This document shows, piece after piece, positions 17,861 to 25,738 of a stretch of 64,000 nt of DNA. This DNA is from Candidatus Protochlamydia phocaeensis (lineage in GTDB: Bacteria > Chlamydiota > Chlamydiia > Chlamydiales > Parachlamydiaceae). The translations under genes and the position numbers were made by a program. How positions within the stretch are numbered: position 1 is the stretch's first letter; each line of letters begins with the position of its first letter. The DNA is taken from positions 124,001 to 188,000 of the forward strand of contig NZ_FCNU01000007.1 in assembly GCF_001545115.1 (NCBI RefSeq). Reading direction: 5' to 3'. The notes below the pieces were generated by a model that ran no database searches, was not told the DNA's origin, and saw nothing but the letters and a program-made list of their open reading frames with translations.

Positions 17861-18865
17861 ATGCGTATAGTAGGATTTAATCCCCAGATTAGCGTTGAAA
17901 CTTTTCAAACCTTTGTGCAATCCCAGGCATGTGAAGAAGAAGTTAAACAGGTGGCTTTTGCAGCTTTGGCTAAAAATAAATTAGAAGACTTGACGAAAGG
18001 CCTTAGCTTGGAATTGACAACCAAGATACAAAACTATGCAAATGAGCGCGCCCAGCACATCACGGCATGCATACGCCAGCTAAACCAGCTAGGAGATTGT
18101 AGGGATGATCTTTTGTCTCTTTCCGCAGATTACAGAGAATCTAAAAAGGCACTGGAAAAAGCTCAAGAGGCGTTCTTCGCATTCCATACTTTAGACAGCC
18201 ATGCTACCGAACAAATTGAGAAAGATCTTGAATCAAAAAATGAAAAAATAGCGGCTAAAATTAAGAAATTCGAAAAAGCCTACAATAATTGCGTTGCGCA
18301 AAGCCCAATTGCCTCTGTTATACAGGCATCCGACGAACTGGATAGCCTCCTAAAACAAGACTCAAGCGATTTCCAAGCTGAAGGCTTAAATGAAGAGGAG
18401 CAAAAAATTATAAGCGCTCGAGAAAAAGCAAAGGAACAAGCCATTGCTCATCTTAACCTAACACTGACTGCTTTTTTTGTGGAAGGCTTACCCTTTTCCA
18501 ACTTAAAAGATATAAATACATATTTTAATTCTACCCAACGCTTTTTAGAGATCTTTAACGAACAAGTTCTCATTGCAGAAAAAAAAGCCAAGGAACTCCT
18601 TCTTAAGAAGGAGGTTGAAAAGCAAGATAAAACCGAGGCTAACAGAAGCATTCTTTTAGAAAAATTAGGATCGTATCACTCTTTTTATGAACGTCTTCTT
18701 CTTGACGATCGTTACCAAGGCTATTGCCTTAAAAAGAAAGAGGCTTATAGTCAATTGACTCAACTGAGCGGTTTTTGTCTCTTATCTGAACTCATCCAAC
18801 ATCCCAAAACAACAACCGAAACGAAAAACAAGCTCTATCGTACAATCCAAGTGATCAACAATTAA
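17861..18865 (+). CDS. Coiled-coil protein of 334 aa, unknown function
   Basis: Hydrophilic, almost wholly helical protein with charged heptads over most of its length (for example 95-150 and 170-275). No signal peptide, membrane segment or catalytic motif. AAAGGA precedes the ATG. It lies between the proline-rich coiled-coil gene and the deubiquitinase gene, all on the forward strand and separated by palindromic spacers, so it belongs to the same accessory island. No family recognised. Confidence 0.7.
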   Translation: MRIVGFNPQISVETFQTFVQSQACEEEVKQVAFAALAKNKLEDLTKGLSLELTTKIQNYANERAQHITACIRQLNQLGDCRDDLLSLSADYRESKKALEKAQEAFFAFHTLDSHATEQIEKDLESKNEKIAAKIKKFEKAYNNCVAQSPIASVIQASDELDSLLKQDSSDFQAEGLNEEEQKIISAREKAKEQAIAHLNLTLTAFFVEGLPFSNLKDINTYFNSTQRFLEIFNEQVLIAEKKAKELLLKKEVEKQDKTEANRSILLEKLGSYHSFYERLLLDDRYQGYCLKKKEAYSQLTQLSGFCLLSELIQHPKTTTETKNKLYRTIQVINN

Positions 18866-18890
18866 CATTTATTAGAAAGGTATGTTAAGA

Positions 18891-18954
18891 CCGCTAATGA
18901 TTCGAATTCTTTTCTCCTAGAGAGAAAATAATCTCAACTATAGGTCATTAGCGG
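18891..18954 (-). repeat. Palindrome-family repeat (family 2), best-preserved copy
   Basis: A 64-base imperfect palindrome with perfect ten-base ends CCGCTAATGA and TCATTAGCGG. The centre TTTTCTCCTAGAGAGAAAAT is itself palindromic. Reverse strand reads ATAGTTGAGATTATTTTCT then GAATTCGAATCATTAG, nearly the same as at 20.79 kb. Could double as a terminator for the gene ending at 18865. Confidence 0.8.
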
Positions 18955-19013
18955 CTTTAAAATAGCTTCTTAGAGCTTAATCAGTTACAGATATCGTAAG
19001 GATATAAATTTTT

Positions 19014-19154
19014 ATGGCAAATTCCTCTTGCACGTTGGATTTTGCAAGAGATGAATGGATATACGGAGAAGTCAAAGCTGAAAATTCCTCTCTTAAGAAA
19101 GAGAGAGACGAGCTTAAAGCTGTGATTGAGCAGTTAGCGGATTGCAGATCTTAA
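19014..19154 (+). CDS. Small coiled-coil protein, 46 aa, possibly truncated
   Basis: Reads MANSSCTLDFARDEWIYGEV followed by a charged helix (KKERDELKAVIEQLA) and a stop. AAGGAT lies 12 bases before the ATG. Sequence after the stop keeps a protein-like composition for another ~150 bases, so this may be the intact start of a gene that has been broken. No family recognised. Confidence 0.4.
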   Translation: MANSSCTLDFARDEWIYGEVKAENSSLKKERDELKAVIEQLADCRS

Positions 19155-19572
19155 ATCCTCAACTAAAGCAACATTCAAACAATCGTTTCACCCCTTCCTC
19201 ATCAGACCAAAAGTCAACTATTCCTGCAGCGCCAAATGACAAATCATTTGGCGGAAAAAGCATTAACGCTTGTGATTGCCAGGAAGCTTTGTTTTGGAAG
19301 CCGTTCAGCATATAGCAAATCCTCGAGAATAGCCATGCCAAGTTGCACAGAAACTCTTCAAGGCAAAAACACCTATTTTAAATTTTCTACGACATCTTGC
19401 AAGCCTATCGCTTAGAAAATCCACCTCCCCTATTTGTGGCTAGATAACTGGTTTAGAGTGACAATACCTATGATTGATTAATTTAGGATGAGCGAAAATC
19501 TCTAAAAGCATTAGCTTTTATTTGTTATATAAAATATAATTATATTGATAAAATTTTACAGTAATAAAATCT
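19155..19572. pseudogene. Degenerate coding-like stretch upstream of the USP gene
   Basis: After the 46-codon gene, one forward frame stays open to a stop at about 19318 with a protein-like reading (PSSSDQKSTIPAAPNDKSFG) but no start or ribosome site. From 19400 on the sequence is AT-rich and has no frame. Most likely remains of a former accessory gene; could also be plain spacer. Confidence 0.25.
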
Positions 19573-20742
19573 ATGAAAATAAAATTCATAACAAATACTC
19601 TTCCTAATAATTATTCAATCCCTATTCCTATGTCTGGTTTAGAGGAAACTAAAACAAAGAATGGAAGAACATATGCATTATTAGGGCGATCAGAAAAGAC
19701 CTATCTTTTTGGTCAAAGAGCTTGGCATGGAATTCGTGCCTTGGCTAAAACAGTGTTGACTTTAGGTATAGGATTGCTATTTGAGACAACTCAATCAGAT
19801 TGGAAAGTTTTCTGGACAGGTAAAAAAGTTGCCATTATCTACAAGAGAATTTTCTTACCTTTTATCTCTCCCTTATCTACACAAGCTCCTCTGAATCCAA
19901 CCGATCAAGTGTTAAAAAAAGGAGGGATTCAAAATGGGGGAAATAGTTGTTATATGTCCGGAGCTCTGCAATGGTTTAATGCCATTTTTTCCCCTGATAT
20001 TTTCCAATTTAAAGAAATAAAAAGAAAAGACACTGAGAGTGAGGAAGTATTTGAGTTAAAAAAACAAGCTATCCCACTGGCTTTAAATATTTTAGAAAAG
20101 ATTAATCAGGGATTGACTATTAGCGGAGAGGAAGTTAATTCTTTGCGAAGAGTTTTAATAAAAAAAATCAATTTACAAACTGGCAGTCAACTAAATCAAA
20201 AAGCAGCAGGTTATCCTCGTTTGATATATGGCTATTTATGTGATATTTTCGATATCCCTCCTTTTTACTATGAAAGGAAAAGAGGAAGTAGAACGCTGAA
20301 GATAACAGAAAATTTAATTCCAATTAATGCCAGAGCGGATTCAAAAAATGAAAATCACGGACCTATCTTTCCTCTAGAGCATCTGGGCAATGATCACTAT
20401 CGAGATACACGAGATATAAAAAGGATTGGCTCTGAAGAAAGACCCGAAAAACTTATTTACGAACTATTCAGAGAAGAAAATTTTATTGATAAAGAAGTTA
20501 GATTGCCATTGACTATCGAGCTAACAGACAATCCCAATCCCTCCCTTATAGAATCGCCTTATCACCTTCAAGGGTGTTTATTAAATACTGGCCATGTCTA
20601 TGTTTATCTTAAAGAAAAGACAGAGCAGGGTTGGCAATGGGTTAAATATGATGATGAGAAAGTGAGTTATAATATCCCTGAAGAACAAGTGTTGAAAGAA
20701 GCAAGCCTATATAGCGAATCATTGATTTATTCTAAAAGTTAG
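19573..20742 (+). CDS. USP-type (peptidase C19) deubiquitinase
   Basis: A eukaryotic-style ubiquitin-specific protease, expected to act in the host cell. The Cys box GIQNGGNSCYMSGALQWF (Asn121, Cys126) matches the USP pattern GLxNxGNTCYMNSxLQ, and the His box lies near the C-terminus: His341 in TGHVYVYLK, then WVKYDDEKVS with Asp360/361, then SLIY as in the USP end motif. About 215 residues separate the boxes, a short but reasonable USP core without inserted zinc finger. Residues 55-100 contain one or two hydrophobic stretches that could be a membrane anchor. AT-rich, no Shine-Dalgarno site, in an accessory island. Ubiquitin or a ubiquitin-like protein may be the substrate. Confidence 0.85.
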   Translation: MKIKFITNTLPNNYSIPIPMSGLEETKTKNGRTYALLGRSEKTYLFGQRAWHGIRALAKTVLTLGIGLLFETTQSDWKVFWTGKKVAIIYKRIFLPFISPLSTQAPLNPTDQVLKKGGIQNGGNSCYMSGALQWFNAIFSPDIFQFKEIKRKDTESEEVFELKKQAIPLALNILEKINQGLTISGEEVNSLRRVLIKKINLQTGSQLNQKAAGYPRLIYGYLCDIFDIPPFYYERKRGSRTLKITENLIPINARADSKNENHGPIFPLEHLGNDHYRDTRDIKRIGSEERPEKLIYELFREENFIDKEVRLPLTIELTDNPNPSLIESPYHLQGCLLNTGHVYVYLKEKTEQGWQWVKYDDEKVSYNIPEEQVLKEASLYSESLIYSKS

Positions 20743-20748
20743 CGCACT

Positions 20749-20832
20749 TAGAGAGCGTATTAACCCCCTCATAATCGATAGTTGAGACTATTTTCTTCCT
20801 AGGGAAAAGAATTCGAATCTAAGTCATTACTT
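20749..20832 (+). repeat. Palindrome-family repeat (family 2), copy at 20.75 kb
   Basis: Full-length copy: CTTAGAGAGCGTATTAACCC, CCTCATAATCGATAGTTGAG, ACTATTTTCTTCCTAGGGAA, AAGAATTCGAATCTAAGTCA and TTAC. Used here as the reference against which other copies were compared. Lies seven bases after the USP stop codon. Confidence 0.75.
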
Positions 20833-20952
20833 GGTTTTCATCCACTCTTTCGGAGCCTGTCCATGGTCGAACTATTTAATAACAATAAAAAAACTAATGA
20901 TAAAAATGATTTCTTGTGATAAAATTTGTTTTCTAATTACGAGTTAATTTAT

Positions 20953-21033
20953 ATGTTTTTTTATAAGCTTAATTTGGTTGCTTCTGTCTCTCCTCTTTTA
21001 TCTTTCATGATGCCCATGTGTGGGCAAATCTAA
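20953..21033 (+). CDS. Candidate Met-rich leader peptide upstream of metNIQ
   Basis: A 26-codon frame beginning ATG TTT TTT and ending ...LLSFMMPMCGQI. Three of the last eight codons are Met, in the order Met-Met-Pro-Met, and the frame ends 82 bases before metN, a methionine importer gene. A small hairpin overlaps its last codons and a T run follows. This is the arrangement of an attenuation leader. The ribosome site is weak (GAG, 10 bases upstream) and the frame is short, so chance is a real alternative. Confidence 0.35.
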   Translation: MFFYKLNLVASVSPLLSFMMPMCGQI

Positions 21034-21056
21034 TCTTTCCTCCCTCTTTTTTTTAT
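21011..21056 (+). promoter_or_regulatory. Possible attenuator hairpin before metN
   Basis: TGCCCA-tgtg-TGGGCA forms a six-base-pair hairpin over the end of the leader ORF. A pyrimidine-rich stretch with a run of eight T (21047-21054) follows about 20 bases later. The distance is too long for a standard intrinsic terminator, so any attenuation would need a different fold. Confidence 0.3.
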
Positions 21057-21115
21057 TTTTAGCTTAGTTAACAAATTCACTCATTATTACAGCCTTAATT
21101 GATGGAATAGGTTTT

Positions 21116-22132
21116 ATGAAAGATTGTCTTATAGAGATTAAATCCCTCTCGAAATTTTTTGGTTCCTCTCAGCGTGCGCCCGCTTTAAAACATATCAATC
21201 TTAGCATTCCGCGCGGATGCATTTATGGCATTATCGGCATGAGCGGGGCCGGCAAATCCACTTTGCTGCGCTGTTTGACAGGATTGGAAACTCCATCGGA
21301 GGGATCGATTTGGCTAGAAGGAGAAAATCTGACGCAAAAAAGTGGGACTGAACTATGTCAAATCCGACAGCGCATGGGGATGGTTTTCCAGCATTTTCAA
21401 CTTTTCTCCTCGCGGACGGTTGGGGAAAACATTGCTTATCCTTTAGAGATCCAAGGCATGCCAATGGCCCAACAGCAAAAGCGCGTGGATGAACTATTAG
21501 GCTTAATTGGATTGGAGTCTAAGAAGCACATGTATCCCAGTCAGCTGAGCGGTGGAGAGAAGCAACGGGTGGGAATTGCCCGCGCATTGGCCAATCATCC
21601 CCGGCTGCTTTTATGCGATGAGCCCACATCGGCTCTTGATCCCAAGACTACCCGCTCTATTCTGCAATTTTTGGCAAATCTGAATCAGGAATTGGGATTG
21701 ACCATCGTCATTATTACACATCAATTGGAGACTGTTAAGCAGATCTGCCAGCGAGTAGCCGTTCTTTCTCAAGGAGAAATCGTCGAAGAAGGCGAAGTAC
21801 AGGAAGTCTTTACCCGCCCCAAGCATCCCCTTACTCGAAATCTGCTGCACTTAGGCATCGATCAAATTCCAGAGGATTTATTGGCTCGACGCGATGCCAC
21901 AAAGCAGCTCGTCCGTTTAGGATTTGAAGGTCATCAAGCAAAAGAACCTGTCCTCTCTCACATGATCAAGAGATATGCCATTGAGGCCAATATTCTTTCC
22001 GGAGGGCTGGACTACTTGCAAAATACCATTGTCGGCAATCTCTTCGTCGAACTCTCCGGCTCGGCAGAGGCCATTGAAGACGCCTTAGCCTTCCTTCGCA
22101 ATCAACATGTCATTTGTGAGGTGATTCCATGA
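21116..22132 (+). CDS. metN: Methionine ABC transporter ATP-binding protein MetN
   Basis: ATPase subunit of the D/L-methionine importer. Walker A GMSGAGKST (about 41-49), Q-loop, ABC signature LSGGEKQRVGIARAL, Walker B LLLCDEPTSALD and the switch His in IITHQLE are all present. The C-terminal ~95 residues form an NIL-type domain, which in E. coli MetN binds methionine and gives trans-inhibition. 338 residues, normal for the family. It overlaps metI by four bases (ATGA). Confidence 0.95.
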   Translation: MKDCLIEIKSLSKFFGSSQRAPALKHINLSIPRGCIYGIIGMSGAGKSTLLRCLTGLETPSEGSIWLEGENLTQKSGTELCQIRQRMGMVFQHFQLFSSRTVGENIAYPLEIQGMPMAQQQKRVDELLGLIGLESKKHMYPSQLSGGEKQRVGIARALANHPRLLLCDEPTSALDPKTTRSILQFLANLNQELGLTIVIITHQLETVKQICQRVAVLSQGEIVEEGEVQEVFTRPKHPLTRNLLHLGIDQIPEDLLARRDATKQLVRLGFEGHQAKEPVLSHMIKRYAIEANILSGGLDYLQNTIVGNLFVELSGSAEAIEDALAFLRNQHVICEVIP

Positions 22133-22815
22133 ACGTCGATCAATTAACGCTCGCTTTAAATTTGATTCCACTTGAGCTTTGGAATACCCTCTACATGGTG
22201 TTTTGCGCGTCTGTTCTAGCAACGCTTTTTGGCCTGCCGCTTGGCATTATCTTGACCATAACGGACAAGGGGCATTTAAAAGAGAACCGCTGGCTTCACG
22301 AAGGACTGGGAACCATTGTCAATGTGGGCCGCTCATTTCCCTTTGCCATCCTGATGGTCGCTTTAATTCCTTTCACACGTTGGATTATTGGAACTAGCCT
22401 AGGTACAACGGCATCCGTTATTCCCCTCTCAATTGCCGCTATTCCCTTTTTAGCCAGGTTAGTCGAAGCGTCTCTAAAAGAGGTGGACAAGGGCATGATT
22501 GAGGCTGCCGTCGTCATGGGATCTACCCCTTGGCAGATCATTACAAAAGTGCTTCTGCCCGAAGCCTTGCCGTCTTTGCTTCTAGGATTGACTACAACAG
22601 TGATCAATTTAATCGGCTATAGCGCCATGGCGGGTACGATGGGGGGCGGAGGCCTTGGCAAGATTGCGATCCAATATGGATACCAACGCTTTAATACATT
22701 CCTAATGGTCGTAACAGTTATTTTGCTGATTTTGATCGTACAAGCCATTCAAGGCGCGGGCCATTTTATTGTAAAAAAAATAAATATCAAACGAGGAAAA
22801 GGTCTGAGCAAATGA
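22129..22815 (+). CDS. metI: Methionine ABC transporter permease MetI
   Basis: Inner-membrane subunit with about five to six membrane segments and the permease coupling loop EAALVMG-like segment (here MIEAAVVMGSTPWQIITKVL), the EAA motif that contacts MetN. Ends with a basic tail. 228 residues. Start overlaps the metN stop, and its own stop overlaps metQ, so the three genes are tightly coupled in translation. Confidence 0.95.
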   Translation: MNVDQLTLALNLIPLELWNTLYMVFCASVLATLFGLPLGIILTITDKGHLKENRWLHEGLGTIVNVGRSFPFAILMVALIPFTRWIIGTSLGTTASVIPLSIAAIPFLARLVEASLKEVDKGMIEAAVVMGSTPWQIITKVLLPEALPSLLLGLTTTVINLIGYSAMAGTMGGGGLGKIAIQYGYQRFNTFLMVVTVILLILIVQAIQGAGHFIVKKINIKRGKGLSK

Positions 22816-23606
22816 AGATAAAATTTCATACTGTCATTGTTCTTATTTTAGGCTCGCTCGGCTTATTGACAAGCTGCAGTTCGTCTCAAGCTCCCACTTT
22901 GAAGGTCGCTGCGACCTCTGTTCCCCATACAGAAATTTTAGAGATTGTGGAACCCGATTTAAAAAAGCAGCAAATTCAGTTGGAAATCGTGACGGTTGAA
23001 GATTTCAATACGCCTAACCGGGCGCTTCAAGATAAAGAAGTCGACGCCAACTTTTTTCAGCACCAGCCTTTTTTAGACGCCCAAAAAACGGATTTCGGCT
23101 ATCAATTAGAAAGCCTGGCAGCCATACACTTAGAACCAATGGGGTTATATTCTAAAAAGATTAAAAGCTTAAATGAATTGAAAAACGGCGCGACAATCGC
23201 CATTCCAAGCGATCCGACGAATCAGGCTCGCGCCTTGGCCTTATGCCAGCAAACCGGCTTAATTCGTCTTAAGCGGCAGGATGCCAAAGCAACCGTTTTA
23301 GATATTGCAGAAAATCCCAAGCAAATTAAGTTTATTGAAATCGACTCCCCGCTCCTTAGCCGTGCTTTGGAAGACGTGGATGCAGCGGCCATTTCCACGA
23401 ACTTTGCCTTGCAAGCCGGACTCTCCCCTCAAAAGGATATCTTAGCCATCGAAGATGCTCAGTCTCTATTTGTCAATGTGCTGGTCATCCGCAGCGGAGA
23501 CGAACAACGCGCCGACTTACAAGCGCTAAAAGCCGCTTTGACATCCGATAAAGTGAAGGACTTTATCAACAGCCGTTACGAGGGAGCCATCCTTCCCGCT
23601 TTTTAA
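22812..23606 (+). CDS. metQ: Methionine-binding lipoprotein MetQ
   Basis: Substrate-binding lipoprotein for MetNI. A signal sequence ending LGLLTSC gives the lipobox and lipid-modified Cys at residue 22. The mature part has the NlpA-family pattern: KVAATSVPHTEILE, NTPNRALQDKEVDANFFQH, AIPSDPTNQARAL and the C-terminal SRYEGAILPAF. 264 residues. Last gene of the operon; a hairpin follows. Confidence 0.95.
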   Translation: MKIKFHTVIVLILGSLGLLTSCSSSQAPTLKVAATSVPHTEILEIVEPDLKKQQIQLEIVTVEDFNTPNRALQDKEVDANFFQHQPFLDAQKTDFGYQLESLAAIHLEPMGLYSKKIKSLNELKNGATIAIPSDPTNQARALALCQQTGLIRLKRQDAKATVLDIAENPKQIKFIEIDSPLLSRALEDVDAAAISTNFALQAGLSPQKDILAIEDAQSLFVNVLVIRSGDEQRADLQALKAALTSDKVKDFINSRYEGAILPAF

Positions 23607-23638
23607 CGGCACTGGATAAAGAATTAAGCCAAACATGC

Positions 23639-23672
23639 GATCCCCTTGAACCATTCTATGGCTCAAGGGGTC
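23639..23672 (+). terminator. Hairpin between convergent metQ and the 588-aa gene
   Basis: GATCCCCTTGA and TCAAGGGGTC pair around a 13-base loop, 33 bases after metQ. The forward strand continues TTAAAAC. Suitable for a two-way terminator, though its T tail is poor. Confidence 0.5.
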
Positions 23673-23723
23673 TTAAAACGGCCACGAAAGGGGAAGCGGC
23701 GAATGAATTGCGTTATGTTTTCT

Positions 23724-25490
23724 TTAATCCTGCTGGACAAATGTGAAAGCCAGGCCTGAAGGGAGCGTCATGATTACTTTGCCTTGCTTATTTTCAATGT
23801 GAACGGAAATAACCGATTTTCCTTGAAAATAAGCAAACAAGTCTTTTTCTTCGGCCAAAGAATCGGGAATGACCAAGTCATAGGAACTGCTGCCTATTCC
23901 AAAAAAATTCTTCAATGTCTTTTTGGTATAAAGATCCAAGGAGTATGGTTTTCCCTGAATAGTCAACTGCAACTTGGCATGTAAAGAGCGTTGGCCAAAT
24001 GAGCTTAACTTGGCTGAGATTTCCTCGGGTTCTTCTTTGGAAAAAGAAGAAGGGAAATCAAGCGCCACCGCTTCATAATCATGTACAGTGGTCTCAAAGG
24101 GACTTTCCGTGTGCCTTGTTAAAGGAAACGCCTCTTCAAGCGAATAGGGCTCTCCTTCTTCAGGTTTAAAATGCCACTCTTCTTCATCAATATTTTTGAA
24201 ATAGCATCCCCTTTGTCCTTGACGAACCCCGTATAGGCGCAATTGACGAGCTAGATTGCCCTCTCCTGTCTGCAAAATGGAGATGCGCTTGGTGATAAAG
24301 TCACCGGTTTGCAAAGCAAGCGGATGCTCTTGCCATGAAGGAAACGGAAGCGCCCACGCTTTTTCATCTGGAGGATGATCGGAATAGGTATACTGATGCG
24401 TACGCTCAAAAAGCGGATTCCACCCGATGATATCCAAATCAACTAGGTAGGTGATAACTTTCGCCACTTCTTCCTTAGCCTGTTTTTTCTTTTGATAGCC
24501 GATTACCATTAAAGTCGAGGCGCTGGCATCTATCTCTTCCGCCTCAAAAGTGGAGTCTGCAGTTTCCGGCAAAGGGATGCTCATTTTGGCCATTTGGGGA
24601 GACCAAGGATCATGCTTAAAAATATCCCGTTTATTTCGATCCAGGGCAAATAAAGTCGTTGTTCCTCCCTCGATCTGATGAGAGCGGTTTAAGCGGTCTT
24701 GTATGGTATTTTGATAGAGGCCACGGTGCGAAATGGACCACGCAATCGTATCAGATGGAATGCGGAGACGCTTACCCGTCAATAAATTAACAAAGAAATA
24801 GAGGCGAAAATAGGGTAAGGAAAACCAATTTTCTTTCCAATTATAGTGTTCTGCTTTATCGACTGCGATATAGGCATCCGGCTCTAAATCGATCAATTCC
24901 TGCTCGATTTTTTGTCGAAGAGCGGAAGGAATTTCAAGGAGGCGGAATTCACGTAAAACTTTTTTGTAATGCACATCCCCATTTTGGTCGATGGCAACGA
25001 GATTGGCTCCATCACTGTCAATTTCTTGCGGAATTAAATTTGGATAACCATCAAAGAAGATAGGCTTCCATTTCCCCTGGCAATCCTGGCGGAAGCGATA
25101 CCAAATGATGCCGTCTTCAAGCGCAAAGTCATAGACATGATTAAATGTGCGCGTTTTGGTCTTTTCATCAATGCACGCGGACGAAGGCTGTTGGGCGCAG
25201 GCGGCTTGTTTAAAAAATTGATCTGCTAAGTCTAAGCGTTTGGACTCATCAATCGCCCATTTCAAAGGGATCAGCCCTGCAACAGAGCAAGACAGTCCCG
25301 CGATCTGCAAGACCTTTAAAGCCGAAACGGCGATCTTTTCGACTCCTTGCCGGTCGGCCTTTAGCCATTTTACATATCTAGTGAGCCACGCTTCCTTTTT
25401 CGGATTCACAATCAATTTAGTCGGCCTAAGCTTATCGAAAGACTCAATAGCAAGAGAATCAGAGGATTGCAAATCTAAATAGCTTGTCAT
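23724..25490 (-). CDS. Large protein of unknown function, 588 aa, one membrane segment
   Basis: No family recognised. Residues 1-50 are basic; a hydrophobic segment follows at about 58-80 (VLQIAGLSCSVAGLIPL) and may anchor the protein in a membrane. The remainder is rich in Trp, Tyr and acidic residues with beta-rich character and repeated short motifs such as IIWYRFRQD and YFRLYFFVN, suggesting a large folded domain. GGAGG at 25496-25500 (reverse strand) precedes the ATG. It is monocistronic, convergent to metNIQ. Could be a surface, inclusion-membrane or secreted protein; no signal peptide cleavage site is obvious. Confidence 0.75.
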   Translation of the reverse strand: MTSYLDLQSSDSLAIESFDKLRPTKLIVNPKKEAWLTRYVKWLKADRQGVEKIAVSALKVLQIAGLSCSVAGLIPLKWAIDESKRLDLADQFFKQAACAQQPSSACIDEKTKTRTFNHVYDFALEDGIIWYRFRQDCQGKWKPIFFDGYPNLIPQEIDSDGANLVAIDQNGDVHYKKVLREFRLLEIPSALRQKIEQELIDLEPDAYIAVDKAEHYNWKENWFSLPYFRLYFFVNLLTGKRLRIPSDTIAWSISHRGLYQNTIQDRLNRSHQIEGGTTTLFALDRNKRDIFKHDPWSPQMAKMSIPLPETADSTFEAEEIDASASTLMVIGYQKKKQAKEEVAKVITYLVDLDIIGWNPLFERTHQYTYSDHPPDEKAWALPFPSWQEHPLALQTGDFITKRISILQTGEGNLARQLRLYGVRQGQRGCYFKNIDEEEWHFKPEEGEPYSLEEAFPLTRHTESPFETTVHDYEAVALDFPSSFSKEEPEEISAKLSSFGQRSLHAKLQLTIQGKPYSLDLYTKKTLKNFFGIGSSSYDLVIPDSLAEEKDLFAYFQGKSVISVHIENKQGKVIMTLPSGLAFTFVQQD

Positions 25491-25519
25491 CTTCCCTCCT
25501 TGCAGGACGCTTGAAAACG

Positions 25520-25552
25520 TTTGAATACACCCTCTAAGAGGGGGTATTCAAA
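25520..25552. repeat. 33-bp palindrome related to family 2 end
   Basis: TTTGAATACaCCCTCT and AGAGGGgGTATTCAAA form a near-perfect palindrome. The half-site AATACACCCTCTAAGAG also appears at 6.59 kb and, in the form CTTAGAGAGCGTATT, at 20.75 kb, so this looks like the end module of family 2 standing alone, about 30 bases before the 588-aa gene. Confidence 0.55.
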
Positions 25553-25738
25553 ATCGTTATTGCATTAATTGGCATCCTATCAATCCCTTTATTTTTTCCC
25601 AAATTTTATATATGGAGTTATTTTCTAAAGAAAAGGGACTTTTGCTTGTTTTCAGTCGTTAATTTTGTTATTTTATTAGCACTGATTCTGTTAAATTTAG
25701 CTTATTATCTTTAAACCCTAAGCTTTTATTGGCTCATT

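Noticed and set aside
18900-18950. Possible tRNA T-arm (ATTCGAATTC)
   Set aside because: The bases belong to a family 2 palindrome, and no acceptor or anticodon stem fits around them.
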